Of a DNA stretch of 47,886 nt, positions 1 to 8,689 are shown in pieces. Made by a program: the position numbers and the translations under genes. The DNA comes from Discostella pseudostelligera (Eukaryota > Bacillariophyta > Thalassiosirophyceae > Thalassiosirales > Thalassiosiraceae), in assembly GCA_036940085.1 (NCBI GenBank), contig JALLBK010000124.1, positions 1 to 47,886 of the forward strand. Direction: 5' to 3'. Each line of letters starts with the position of its first letter. Position 1 is the stretch's first letter. The notes beneath the pieces are model-generated. The model saw only the letters and a program-made list of their open reading frames with translations, was not told where the DNA came from and did no database searches.

Positions 1-2
1 TG

Positions 3-1615
3 AGTAGTAGTAGTAGTTCAAACAAGTCGGAGAGAGATGTAGAATTCGCAGTTGTCGAATGGGACAATCTATCGGATTTATCAAATGAGCGTGGGTTCCA
101 AGCTCAGAAATTTGCTTCCTCGAATTGTTGGGGGTGCCGACCATTCTTATTCAGAGGTGCCTTTGACCCGGCGCTTCTGCTTGATCGATGCCAGGAAGAT
201 ATTAATAGAGACGGCGCAACAATATATGCGTGGCCATCTTGGGAAGACGTTGTAGAAATTGCAGCGGATGTTGATTCGGAATCAAGGTAGGGACACATGT
301 TGATGGCACATGCTTGTTTCGAGGAGTGTTGAGCCTCACTGAAGAAATATCTATTGTCACACTCCAAACCAATCCTAGGATTATATCACATGTACCCAAT
401 GACCACTCATCATTTGAATTATCATGGGGACCACTGACAGGAAAAGATATGCGCGCTTGGCTCTCGAAACATAAATCAAGTAATACTGAGAAGCAGAGGA
501 GAGAAACACTTGTTGTAAATGACATTGATCGATTTTATCCTCCATTAGCTGACTGGATATTCGACACCTTTCGATTCATCCCGAATTGGCGAATGGATGA
601 TGGGCAGATAAGTCTTTCTGAAGAAGGTGGAGGCATTGGTCCACATGTAGACAATTACGATGTCTTCTTGATTCAAATGAGTGGAACAAGGACTTGGCAG
701 ATTGGCCGGAGAAAAATAAGTGCTCACGAGGAACGAGATAGAATGATCGATGGTTTGGACGTTCGGGTACTAAGCGGCTGGAGTTTGAAGGATGGTAGTG
801 AGCAAGAAATGGAAGAGTGGACGGTTTACCCCGGGGACTTACTCTACCTCCCACCTAGAGTGGCACATTGCGGAACATCGTTGTCGGATGATTGCGTGAC
901 TCTCAGTGTCGGTTGCCGGGCGCCTTCTGTTTCTGACTTAGTTTCCAAACTTGCCGAGAAATTATCTTCCTCGTTAGAAGATTACTCTGTTCTTCGATAC
1001 ACAGATGCAGGTATATTGAAAGATGACAATTCGGGATATTCGCCTGGAGAGCTCACACTGGATGCAAAAGTACACGCCAAGCAACTGGTAATGGATTCGT
1101 TGACTTCAATTATTAATGACGATGAATGGTGGGATGAGTTCTTGGGGAGATATGTGACGGAACAAAAGCGTGTGAGAAATAATTATCCAGTACCCTTAGA
1201 GACCTTGCTTGTTGATGGTGAAAGTGGGGATGAAGGAGTTTGCGATGAATGGGCCGATGCACGTTCGGCAGTGCAAAACGTGTTAGCTGGTAACGGCGCT
1301 CTTTATCAGGCTGAGGGAATTGCTTTTGCATATTCATCTGTCGATTCGAAGCGACAGTATGGAAGGACAATTCACCGGTTTTTCGTCAACGGTGACATTT
1401 GGCAGAGCGAATCTCAATCCAATGATATGAAACAAAGTTCAATCGTCCGGATCTTTAAGATCGTTGCCAATCATAGATTACTCGACCGTTTGTTGCTTGG
1501 GCTTGATGACAGCGATGTTCCAGATGGGAAAAACGATGTGCTTTCATCTGAAGCGATAGCATTTCTCGAGGAACTTGTTTCGGCTGGAATTCTCTACGGA
1601 TCAGATCTTCTGTAA
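3..1615 (+). CDS. YcfD/RoxA-like ribosomal oxygenase (JmjC/cupin_4), 5' partial
   Basis: Probable Fe(II)/2-oxoglutarate-dependent hydroxylase related to bacterial YcfD (which hydroxylates an Arg of ribosomal protein uL16) and to the MINA53/NO66 ribosomal oxygenases. The gene enters from beyond the window. An upstream exon is open from base 3 to 286 (it begins with a Ser run and ends ...VDSESR). A 92-bp GT-AG intron (287-378, AG|GTAGGG ... TCCTAG|G) joins it to an exon at 379-1615 that continues R-IISHVPNDHSSFEL. The continuous reading frame upstream of 379 is therefore intronic. The cupin core shows the HxD iron motif (GPHVDNYDVF), the distal His (PPRVAHCG) and the TFRFIPNWRMDD stretch typical of the YcfD branch, so the enzyme looks active. 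The C-terminal part resembles the dimerisation and winged-helix region of the family by position only. The family call is firm; the ribosomal substrate is inferred. Confidence 0.85.
287..378 (+). other. Intron in the ribosomal oxygenase gene
   Basis: The donor GTAGGG follows AG and the acceptor TCCTAG precedes G. Splicing rebuilds an AGG Arg codon and joins two frames whose products align as one YcfD-like protein. The length of 92 bp matches the other introns of the window. Confidence 0.8.
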
Positions 1616-1790
1616 AATGAAATGTTTGCCATTTTTCCTCTCCTGAAGCTGTTGGTATTCATATGTGCTTGATTAACTCTGTACAATACCATATGAGTCG
1701 ATATAATCAGAAATCATATCTAATTATTAGAAATTAGTTCACTTTAATTTTATCCACGATGTTGACAGAACTATGCACGAGGATCAAAAC

Positions 1791-3794
1791 TTAGATATAT
1801 TTTGAATCAAAAGCGTAGGATCCAGCCCTACTTCCTTTGTCTCTCTTATTTCTTTCATGAAAGCCACCTCTTCCTCCACCAGACCTCCCACCACGACCAT
1901 TACCGCGTCCTCCTCCTCCTCGGCCGCCACCATTCATAATCTTCGGCAGGACGTCAGGATTGACAATGGGCGAAGGATAATCACGACCAGGTCCTATTTT
2001 GACACCACATTCCTCCATCAACGCTGCACTCATCTTCCATGGCTCGTGAACAAAGTTGTCAGGCACATTCTTGAGCTCGGGACACCACAAACGAACATAA
2101 TCTCCGCCAAAATCGTAATCCTTCGATTGTTTCACGATATTGAATCTGTTCAATCGCCCACCTGTCATTCCAGCGCCAGCGAGCCAGTTGACATAGTTGG
2201 AATGTACATCGTAATCTAGCAAAGTCTTCTCGAAGTAATCACCACCATATCTCCAATCCATATTCATATCGATAGTAAGGAAGGAGCAAACATTTTGACG
2301 ACCACGATTGCTCATGAAGCCGGTAGCTGCCAGCTCTCTCATGTTGGCGTCTACTAACGGATAGCCTGTCATACCATCCTTCCACGCTTGGATTTGCTTG
2401 GGATCCATACCCCATTTCCTTTTGTTGGGATGCGACGAGGCGCCGAGGATACCATTGGGATAAAAGATACGGTCGCCATATTTCTTCGCAAAAAATTTGC
2501 AATAGTCTCTCCATAGCAATTCGAAGACTACCCAGTACGTGCTCTTGTTTTGGACACGCGTTTCCTCGTAACGACGACACTCTCGTGCAATGTACCGCGG
2601 CGAGACATTTCCAAGTGCTAACCAAGGTGCGAATTTCGTGCTATAATCAGCCCCGATCATGCCATTGCGTGTGTCGAAGTAGATTTTGAGCAAATCCTTT
2701 TCCCAGATGTAGTCTTTGACACGTTCGAGCGCAAAAGTCTCGCCACCACAATAGTTCTTCGGCATGGCAGATCGAGAGTCGATGTGAGATGCAGAGTCAA
2801 TGTCCTCAGCCGAGTAACCCAAATCGGCCAATTCTGGCGTGTAAGTAAGCGATTCACGGCACGCACTGTCATTTACGATATCTTTGATATCTGGAGGCAT
2901 CGTAAGCTCAGCATTGTTAGGCTCGTCTAATGGATTGCCTATCTTGCAATGCTTCTCAACCTGATTACGAAATGGAGTGAACGTATCTGGTATCCCGAAT
3001 ACATTTCCATCATACGGTAAGGTGTTTGGATCGTACATGGTCGAACCCCATACGGTTTCAAAGTGAAATTTGTTTCCCTTTGACATGGCTTTGGCTAGCT
3101 CCGCACGAACAGCCTTGTCTACCGACAGCTCTTCCGAGCACACCTCTTCCTGACAAACGACGTTGATCTTCACGCCACCTTCAATATTGTCGGATCGGAG
3201 TATGGCACTCTTGACGATATCTGCCAACACAATCTCAGGTTTGCCCACAGCCACAATTAAGCCACTACCACGCTTTTCAAGATTCGATCTCAAATCGGCA
3301 ACAGCCTCGAGAACAAATTTAGCTCGTCGTGGTCCACATTTCAAGCATCCCAATTTTGACCTCACATTCGATCCATAAATGCGGGTAGTGTCGAATATAA
3401 ACACGGGTACAATTCCAGATGGGTTAGGCTTTGAAGAAGACGCAGCAGATGCTCCTACGGGTAGCTTTCTCGTAGCTTTCCCGCAGGAGAGTTCCGCAGT
3501 TCGACATAATGCTGGATTGTCGTGCAAGCGCAAATCTGTTTGACGAAACCAATGGATGCTTACTGAGCGTCCGGTATGGTCGTCACTGCTACTGGAGCCG
3601 TTAGCCATGTTGAATGTGGTGAATGAGCGGGAGGTTTTGACGTCGATGATGGGTGAGCCAGTCGAGGTGGGCGGACCTGAAATTGCCGCCGACGCCAAAT
3701 GCGATGCCGATGCAGGAATGAATGACGAAAGACTCGATCGAGATGCCAAGCTACGTGGGATAATAGACAACAGTAGCAGCGTGCGCAATGTCAT
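1791..3794 (-). CDS. Cryptochrome DASH (CRY-DASH), photolyase family
   Basis: FAD-binding blue-light protein. Members of this subfamily repair cyclobutane pyrimidine dimers mainly in single-stranded DNA and may also signal. The N-terminal alpha/beta photolyase domain starts with HWFRQTDLRLHDNP. The FAD/DNA-binding half contains GNVSPRYIA, LLWRDYCKFF, GYPLVDANMRELAATGFMSNRGRQN and the W-Y-G-G-D-Y-F stretch, all typical of the DASH branch. The tail is an RGG-rich segment (about the last 50 residues), also seen in plant CRY-DASH proteins, and could bind nucleic acid. The frame is open from 3854. I prefer the ATG at 3794 because a hydrophobic signal (MTLRTLLLLSIIP...) follows it directly, and plant homologues are organellar. 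Cleavage-site Phe is not obvious, so plastid versus mitochondrial targeting is open. The gene is divergent from the fibrillin gene and shares a short upstream region with it. Confidence 0.93.
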   Translation of the reverse strand: MTLRTLLLLSIIPRSLASRSSLSSFIPASASHLASAAISGPPTSTGSPIIDVKTSRSFTTFNMANGSSSSDDHTGRSVSIHWFRQTDLRLHDNPALCRTAELSCGKATRKLPVGASAASSSKPNPSGIVPVFIFDTTRIYGSNVRSKLGCLKCGPRRAKFVLEAVADLRSNLEKRGSGLIVAVGKPEIVLADIVKSAILRSDNIEGGVKINVVCQEEVCSEELSVDKAVRAELAKAMSKGNKFHFETVWGSTMYDPNTLPYDGNVFGIPDTFTPFRNQVEKHCKIGNPLDEPNNAELTMPPDIKDIVNDSACRESLTYTPELADLGYSAEDIDSASHIDSRSAMPKNYCGGETFALERVKDYIWEKDLLKIYFDTRNGMIGADYSTKFAPWLALGNVSPRYIARECRRYEETRVQNKSTYWVVFELLWRDYCKFFAKKYGDRIFYPNGILGASSHPNKRKWGMDPKQIQAWKDGMTGYPLVDANMRELAATGFMSNRGRQNVCSFLTIDMNMDWRYGGDYFEKTLLDYDVHSNYVNWLAGAGMTGGRLNRFNIVKQSKDYDFGGDYVRLWCPELKNVPDNFVHEPWKMSAALMEECGVKIGPGRDYPSPIVNPDVLPKIMNGGGRGGGGRGNGRGGRSGGGRGGFHERNKRDKGSRAGSYAFDSKYI

Positions 3795-4199
3795 CTCGGC
3801 GTAGCGACGGAGGTGATGGCCAGTTATTATTTTATGCCACATCGTCATCGTCATCGTCGGCTGACCTTGATTCTCGACGGTGGAAGCTCTATCGTAGCGT
3901 TGCTGCCCTCTCCCGCCACCATTCTCACTGAGTCACAACAGCGTATGAGTTCCTTCGTTTGAGGTATTTTGGATCTTCGAAGCTGCGTCATTAGCGAAGA
4001 AAGCTACTTAGGAATAGTCTAAATTATTGCCGAACCTCGGATGAGTCGTCTCCGCATCATTCTTCTCCCCTGTCACCGTCACCGTCACCATCGCTCGCAG
4101 ATAATGATGTGCACCATGAAATCTGAGACGCACCTACGCTTCCCATGTCTACCAAGCTTCCTCATCCTCATTATTATTATCCATATAACTACCTCGACA
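3795..4199. promoter_or_regulatory. Divergent intergenic region, CRY-DASH / fibrillin
   Basis: About 400 bp between the preferred start codons. Both frames are open for a while upstream of these starts. The region holds CATCGTCATCGTCATCGTCGG and CACCGTCACCGTCACC trinucleotide-like repeats. No E2F-like GGCGGGA site was seen, unlike other divergent promoters of the window. Confidence 0.4.
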
Positions 4200-5369
4200 A
4201 TGGTGTCCTTTCAAGCAGCAGCCGCTTTTCTAGCAGCTATATCGGCCACGCCCACTTGTATCGGGTTCACATCATGGTCTTCATCCTTCTCCGCAGTATC
4301 ATCGGCAACGAGATCTGAAGCCATACGCATACGGCCACTCCATGCCACTGAAGCATTCCAGCGATCGCTGCTCGAAGCCCAACTTGCCTACAGTCTCGAA
4401 TCTGCACCATCAGTTATTGACGAACATGTATCTTCTGTCCCTACTGACAATGAGGATCACCTGCAGATGACAACTGACTCATCAGCAGCTACTTCCGTTG
4501 ATTTTGCATCGATCCAGAACTCGATCTTACGCATAGCTGCGTCGACCGATCGTGGCCAGAACGCCAACGCCTCCCAAAAGGAGAGAGTGTCAAACCTCAT
4601 TGCCTCCCTAGAATCCAACGCACCCAAACATGATGCTAAAGAAGGAATAACTTCCTCCACAATTCCATCCTATCTAGTCGGGACATGGGAACTCCTCTAT
4701 TCGAACACACAATTATTCCGCTCCTCGCCCTTCTTCCTCGCAGGCCGATCGACATGTAAGACACCCGAACAGGCGGCTCAATACAATTGGTTCTGCAATA
4801 TGCATCGTGCAGCACTTGCCATATCTACGATAGGAGGTGTACGACAAGTTATAACCAAAGATGGGAGGTTGGTAAATGAGTTTGAAGTTCGGGCGGGGGC
4901 GATCCCGTTCTTGTCGGACTTTTTACCATCGTTGAGATATTCGGGTGGTTTGCCATTTACTATTGATGGAGCGATTGTGAGCTCCGCCGATATCATGCCA
5001 AAAAATACCTCTTCCTCCTCCTCGACAATGGAATGGGAACTGTACATGGACACAGTCGAAATTAAAGGATCGAATATTCCAATCCTACGCAATTTGCTTG
5101 ATTCCGAGAATGTTGCATTAAAATCACGAGATTTGTCTCAATTGTTGGAGGATAATGTAGACTCCTATCAAGCTCCCAAACCTGTATTGCGGACAACCTA
5201 CGTCGACAGCGACATGAGAATTGTTAGGGATGAGGATGACAATATCTTCTTGTATGCAAAAGTTTCGTCCAGTGAAGAACCTACGGACTATTCCGGCGTG
5301 TTGGCTGATTTCGGCGTCGCTTCGTTGTTGGAAGGCTTCAATGACGCCATAACCAAGATTTATTTGTAG
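4200..5369 (+). CDS. Plastid lipid-associated protein / fibrillin (PAP domain)
   Basis: Lipocalin-like plastoglobule or thylakoid protein of the PAP/fibrillin family, which binds or organises plastid lipids and quinones. The domain is recognised from the sequence VGTWELLYSN near its start, the central SGGLPFTIDG region, and the C-terminal KPVLRTTYVDSDMRIVRDEDDNIFLYAK, the usual last strand of the fold. The frame is open from 4041, but the ATG at 4200 starts a clean bipartite leader: MVSFQAAAAFLAAISATPTC, then IG|FTSW, with the Phe after the signal cleavage site that diatom plastid proteins require. A Ser/Thr-rich transit stretch follows. The domain is complete. It ends 44 bp before the convergent PGS1 gene, so their 3' UTRs probably overlap. 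Confidence 0.88.
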   Translation: MVSFQAAAAFLAAISATPTCIGFTSWSSSFSAVSSATRSEAIRIRPLHATEAFQRSLLEAQLAYSLESAPSVIDEHVSSVPTDNEDHLQMTTDSSAATSVDFASIQNSILRIAASTDRGQNANASQKERVSNLIASLESNAPKHDAKEGITSSTIPSYLVGTWELLYSNTQLFRSSPFFLAGRSTCKTPEQAAQYNWFCNMHRAALAISTIGGVRQVITKDGRLVNEFEVRAGAIPFLSDFLPSLRYSGGLPFTIDGAIVSSADIMPKNTSSSSSTMEWELYMDTVEIKGSNIPILRNLLDSENVALKSRDLSQLLEDNVDSYQAPKPVLRTTYVDSDMRIVRDEDDNIFLYAKVSSSEEPTDYSGVLADFGVASLLEGFNDAITKIYL

Positions 5370-5413
5370 GTCACAAAATGCAAAGATATGTTACATTGTA
5401 AGGGTGTGATTGT

Positions 5414-7192
5414 TTACAAGTAGCGTCTCAATAATTCTAGAACAAGCCGCATGATACTTGTGCTATCATCATTAGCACTGTTCTCTTCTTTCCATTCTTT
5501 GCTCGGCTGACACATGTCGTTCCATTCGGCAGCAATCGACTTTTTCACATTGTGACAGAAGTTATCATCATCACTTGAGTAATCCTTGAAAACAATAATG
5601 CAATTGCTTTCCACATCAAGTTTTTCACTCCTGGCCCCGTAATTGCTCGATCCAATGATGGTGGCAAGTAATGACGACGGTTCTTTTATTAATTCGGGGT
5701 GATGTGAATCAATATTGTTGCGTCCATCAGTGGCAGTGATCCATATCCCTTTGGCGTGAAATGTCCATCCTTCTCTCTCATACAGAAAAACCTTCCCTCC
5801 AGCTGACATGATAGATTGGGCAGTTTCCTTTACCAACGTCAGAAATGCTTTTGGGATTGTTCCCTTGACATACTCCACAAAGCTAGCTTTCCGCCTGATA
5901 GATTCTCCTCCTTTCTTGGGTGCGAAGCCATGACTGATAGGTCCAGCCGTTAAAATATACGGAGCTCCTCCAGCATTAGTTGTGCTTCCATACATGGTCA
6001 ATACCGACAACAGCTTTTGCGTTAGATTGAGATATGCACTTGATAATCGCACGGATGCTGAATATTCTTCATTACAATCGAGAGCAGTAAGGAGAAGATG
6101 TTGAGTCACCTCCGTGTCGGACGGAATACAAATTGGTCGATCAAGGAAAGACGTTGGTATCTGAAGTGTTGGTATTGCGTACGCAATGACGTGATCTTCG
6201 TCATTTTCGCTACCTTCCAGCTCCTGAAAGTGAGAATTTCCGTCAAATAGATGCATTAACGAATGCTCCAACTTTTCTTTCCTGTCCTTCTCGTCTCGTG
6301 ATGAAATCAAGGAGTCCACTAGATCTCGTCGCATGTTGTTAATTTGTTGACCATCGTATCTAATTGCGTATTCACATAAAACATCACATAGATCGACATA
6401 GAAGTCCACCAATCCACCACCACCATTTGTAAATAGCATGTAACGATCTATCCGGTTGCAAAAGTATTCTTCACTCAAATTCGCTCCAGATAATAGTAAC
6501 TCATCGTCAACAATGTACGCCTTTATGTGGAAGACGCCAGCCACCTCATTCAAAGGAGATGGAAGAATGGTGCGTAAACGTTTGCCATGGACTGGGAAAA
6601 GGAAAAGACCATTTTTGACATCGCGTGGCTGGTTGCTGTTGTTATTGTTACTCCGAATGAATGGATTTATTTCCGATAACACAGCTTCAGCAGAGTTGGT
6701 TTGAATTACATTCGTAGCCTCCGCTCCATGTGACTGTCTCGATCTCTTTGTTGTAACTGACACCTTTCGTAGGGCTCGATTGGCGTCAAGTAATATTTGC
6801 ATTTTCTCTAGATTATTATTCGATGCCGCATTGTGCAGCGCTTGTAATAACTCATCCTCCTTGCAACTTTTCCCATCATCCACAACAGCTGGTGTAGTTG
6901 AGCTGATGAGACTAGCGTTGCCGCTGCCTACCCCGATGTAGAGCGATGCCAAAACAACGCGCTTTTGAGCACCATTAATTCTCTCGCATAGAAAGGAATG
7001 AAAATCGGCTGGAGATGCAACGCCGTCAATACCATTGTCGATAGAGCCGCCGGTGACCTTGCCAATGTGATGACACTTCAATGGAAAACACGGAAGTTTG
7101 GAAATGGGTCTCAGTGGTCTCGACACCGCGCCCGTCCCTTGTCCCCGCGCAGCTTGGATGATACGAGTAATTAGTTGTTTCCTAGCATCCAT
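5414..7192 (-). CDS. PGS1: Phosphatidylglycerophosphate synthase, PGS1 type (PLD superfamily)
   Basis: CDP-diacylglycerol-glycerol-3-phosphate 3-phosphatidyltransferase, the committed step to phosphatidylglycerol and cardiolipin in mitochondria. It has two HKD half-sites. The first is near residues 222-250 (HIKAYIVDDELLLSGANLSE, then YFCNRIDRY), the second near 477-520 (FHAKGIW, then IIGSSNYGARS); both are diagnostic of the eukaryotic PGS1 family rather than the bacterial PgsA fold. The 592-residue length is close to that of animal PGS1. The basic, acid-poor N-terminus (MDARKQLITRIIQAARG...) fits a mitochondrial presequence. No intron is needed. Its promoter is shared with the divergent alcohol dehydrogenase and is unusually rich in GGCGGGA sites. 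Confidence 0.9.
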   Translation of the reverse strand: MDARKQLITRIIQAARGQGTGAVSRPLRPISKLPCFPLKCHHIGKVTGGSIDNGIDGVASPADFHSFLCERINGAQKRVVLASLYIGVGSGNASLISSTTPAVVDDGKSCKEDELLQALHNAASNNNLEKMQILLDANRALRKVSVTTKRSRQSHGAEATNVIQTNSAEAVLSEINPFIRSNNNNSNQPRDVKNGLFLFPVHGKRLRTILPSPLNEVAGVFHIKAYIVDDELLLSGANLSEEYFCNRIDRYMLFTNGGGGLVDFYVDLCDVLCEYAIRYDGQQINNMRRDLVDSLISSRDEKDRKEKLEHSLMHLFDGNSHFQELEGSENDEDHVIAYAIPTLQIPTSFLDRPICIPSDTEVTQHLLLTALDCNEEYSASVRLSSAYLNLTQKLLSVLTMYGSTTNAGGAPYILTAGPISHGFAPKKGGESIRRKASFVEYVKGTIPKAFLTLVKETAQSIMSAGGKVFLYEREGWTFHAKGIWITATDGRNNIDSHHPELIKEPSSLLATIIGSSNYGARSEKLDVESNCIIVFKDYSSDDDNFCHNVKKSIAAEWNDMCQPSKEWKEENSANDDSTSIMRLVLELLRRYL

Positions 7193-7467
7193 TGTTTGGG
7201 GGCCTGTTGAGTTGAGTTGAGTTGAATGCCGACGATGAGGAGTTGAGAGATGAGTGATGAGTAGTAGTAGTACTAGGTACTAGTTTTTGGCGGGAGACAA
7301 GAAGATTTGGCGGGAAAGATCCAGCCACGTCAGATAAAATCTCCCGCCAAATATTTTCCATCTCCCGCCAATACAATTCTTTTGAGACAGAGGAATCAAT
7401 ATCTAATGTTGGCGCCAAAAAATGGTGGTCTCTACGAAACGTCACGCACTCACTTTTGTTGTCCACC
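7193..7467. promoter_or_regulatory. Divergent promoter with five E2F-like sites
   Basis: The 275 bp between PGS1 (-) and the alcohol dehydrogenase (+) contain TTTGGCGGGAGA (about 7286), TTTGGCGGGAAA (7306-7317), TCTCCCGCCAAA (7340-7351), TCTCCCGCCAAT (7361-7372) and TTGGCGCCAAAA (about 7410). The first four lie within about 90 bp and face both ways. TTTGGCGGGAAA is the textbook E2F/DP site. A CCACGTCAG bZIP-like core sits among them at about 7326. The GAGTAGTAGTAGTAC run near 7260 is a short repeat. Confidence 0.6.
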
Positions 7468-8661
7468 ATGAGAGCCGCCGTCTACAATTCCTTCTCCGGT
7501 CTCATCACCATAGATGACATACCACGTCCTACTTCCTCCGACGACCCACATGGAGTCATTATTCAAGTTATGGCCACGGGTGTTTGTCGATCTGACCACC
7601 ATGGATGGAACGGTCACGACTCCGACATCGTATCCTATGTGATGCGGCATGGTTTCCCATTTGTGCCCGGACATGAAGTGAGCGGTATTATTGTCGAGGT
7701 TGGCACTCGAGTTACAAAATTTAAGGTTGGAGATCGTGTTGCAGTACCATTTATATTGAGTTGTGGAGAGTGTTGTATGTGCACGCATCATAAAAGACCA
7801 ACGATTTGTGAAAAACAAGAGCAACCAGTGAGTGATCGTAGACTGCGCATGCATTGTGTATCTTTATCTTAGCATTCACTCGCATGCATTCTATCATAAT
7901 AGGGTTTTTCTATGATGGGATCATTCGCTGAGTTTTTGACTCTACCTCGAGCAGATCGTAATCTCTGCACAATTCCACCGAATGTATCCTTCGTGGAGGC
8001 AGCTGCATTAGGATGCAGATTTACCACTGCCTACCGTGCAGTGGTACAGCAGGGTAGATTGCACACCGATAATAGCGTTGCGGCAGATCGAGTTGAGATC
8101 GTGGCCGTGTTTGGATGCGGTGGCTTGGGATTGTCTTGTATCATGATTGCTGCTGCATTTGATGCCAAGCGAATTGTGGCAATTGATGTATCCGACGATG
8201 CTTTAGAGAAGGCAGTACATGTCGGAGCAACCAATATAATTAATGCAAAGAAAGAAAATGTACAACAGAAAGTGCTACAGCTTACGAACGGAAAAGGAGC
8301 AGATTTGACAATCGATGCGGCTGGGTTTAAAGCTACATGCGAAGATGCTATCCACTGCGCGAGGAAGGGTGGACGAATGGTACAAGTCGGATTGCCAGTT
8401 GGAGGCCCTCAGCCCATAGTGCCCATGGCTATGGTGGCAGGTAAAGAATTAGAAATTGTAGGCTCTCATGGATGTGCCGCCGAGTGCATGCCGGAAATTT
8501 TGTCGCTTGTGCAGAGCGGAAGACTTGATCCAAAACTGTTGATCGAGAGAGAGGTGACACTGGAGGAGGGAGCACAGGCATTGATGGACATGAATCACGG
8601 TAGTCCTGTTGGTATGGTGATGATTACCCAGTTTTCTGATTTGCCATGTAGTAGATATTGA
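7468..8661 (+). CDS. Zinc-dependent (medium-chain) alcohol dehydrogenase
   Basis: NAD(P)-dependent oxidoreductase of the MDR/Zn-ADH family. Two exons: 7468-7827 (120 codons) and 7903-8661, joined by a 75-bp GT-AG intron (CCA|GTGAGTGATC ... ATAATAG|GGT) that restores ...EKQEQP-GFSMMGSFAEF, the usual order in this family. Catalytic zinc ligands are visible: Cys40 (GVCRSDHHGW) and His69-Glu70 (GHE). The four-Cys structural zinc loop lies at about residues 99-114 (CGECCMC...C). The Rossmann fold has the glycine motif GCGGLG followed by an acidic residue (AIDVSDD) at the end of the second strand, favouring NAD. The final product is about 372 residues, standard length. The substrate cannot be told from sequence. 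The 3' end lies 28 bp from that of the convergent xanthine phosphoribosyltransferase fusion. Confidence 0.9.
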
Positions 8662-8689
8662 CAAAGTAATTGATCGTTTTTATTACATT

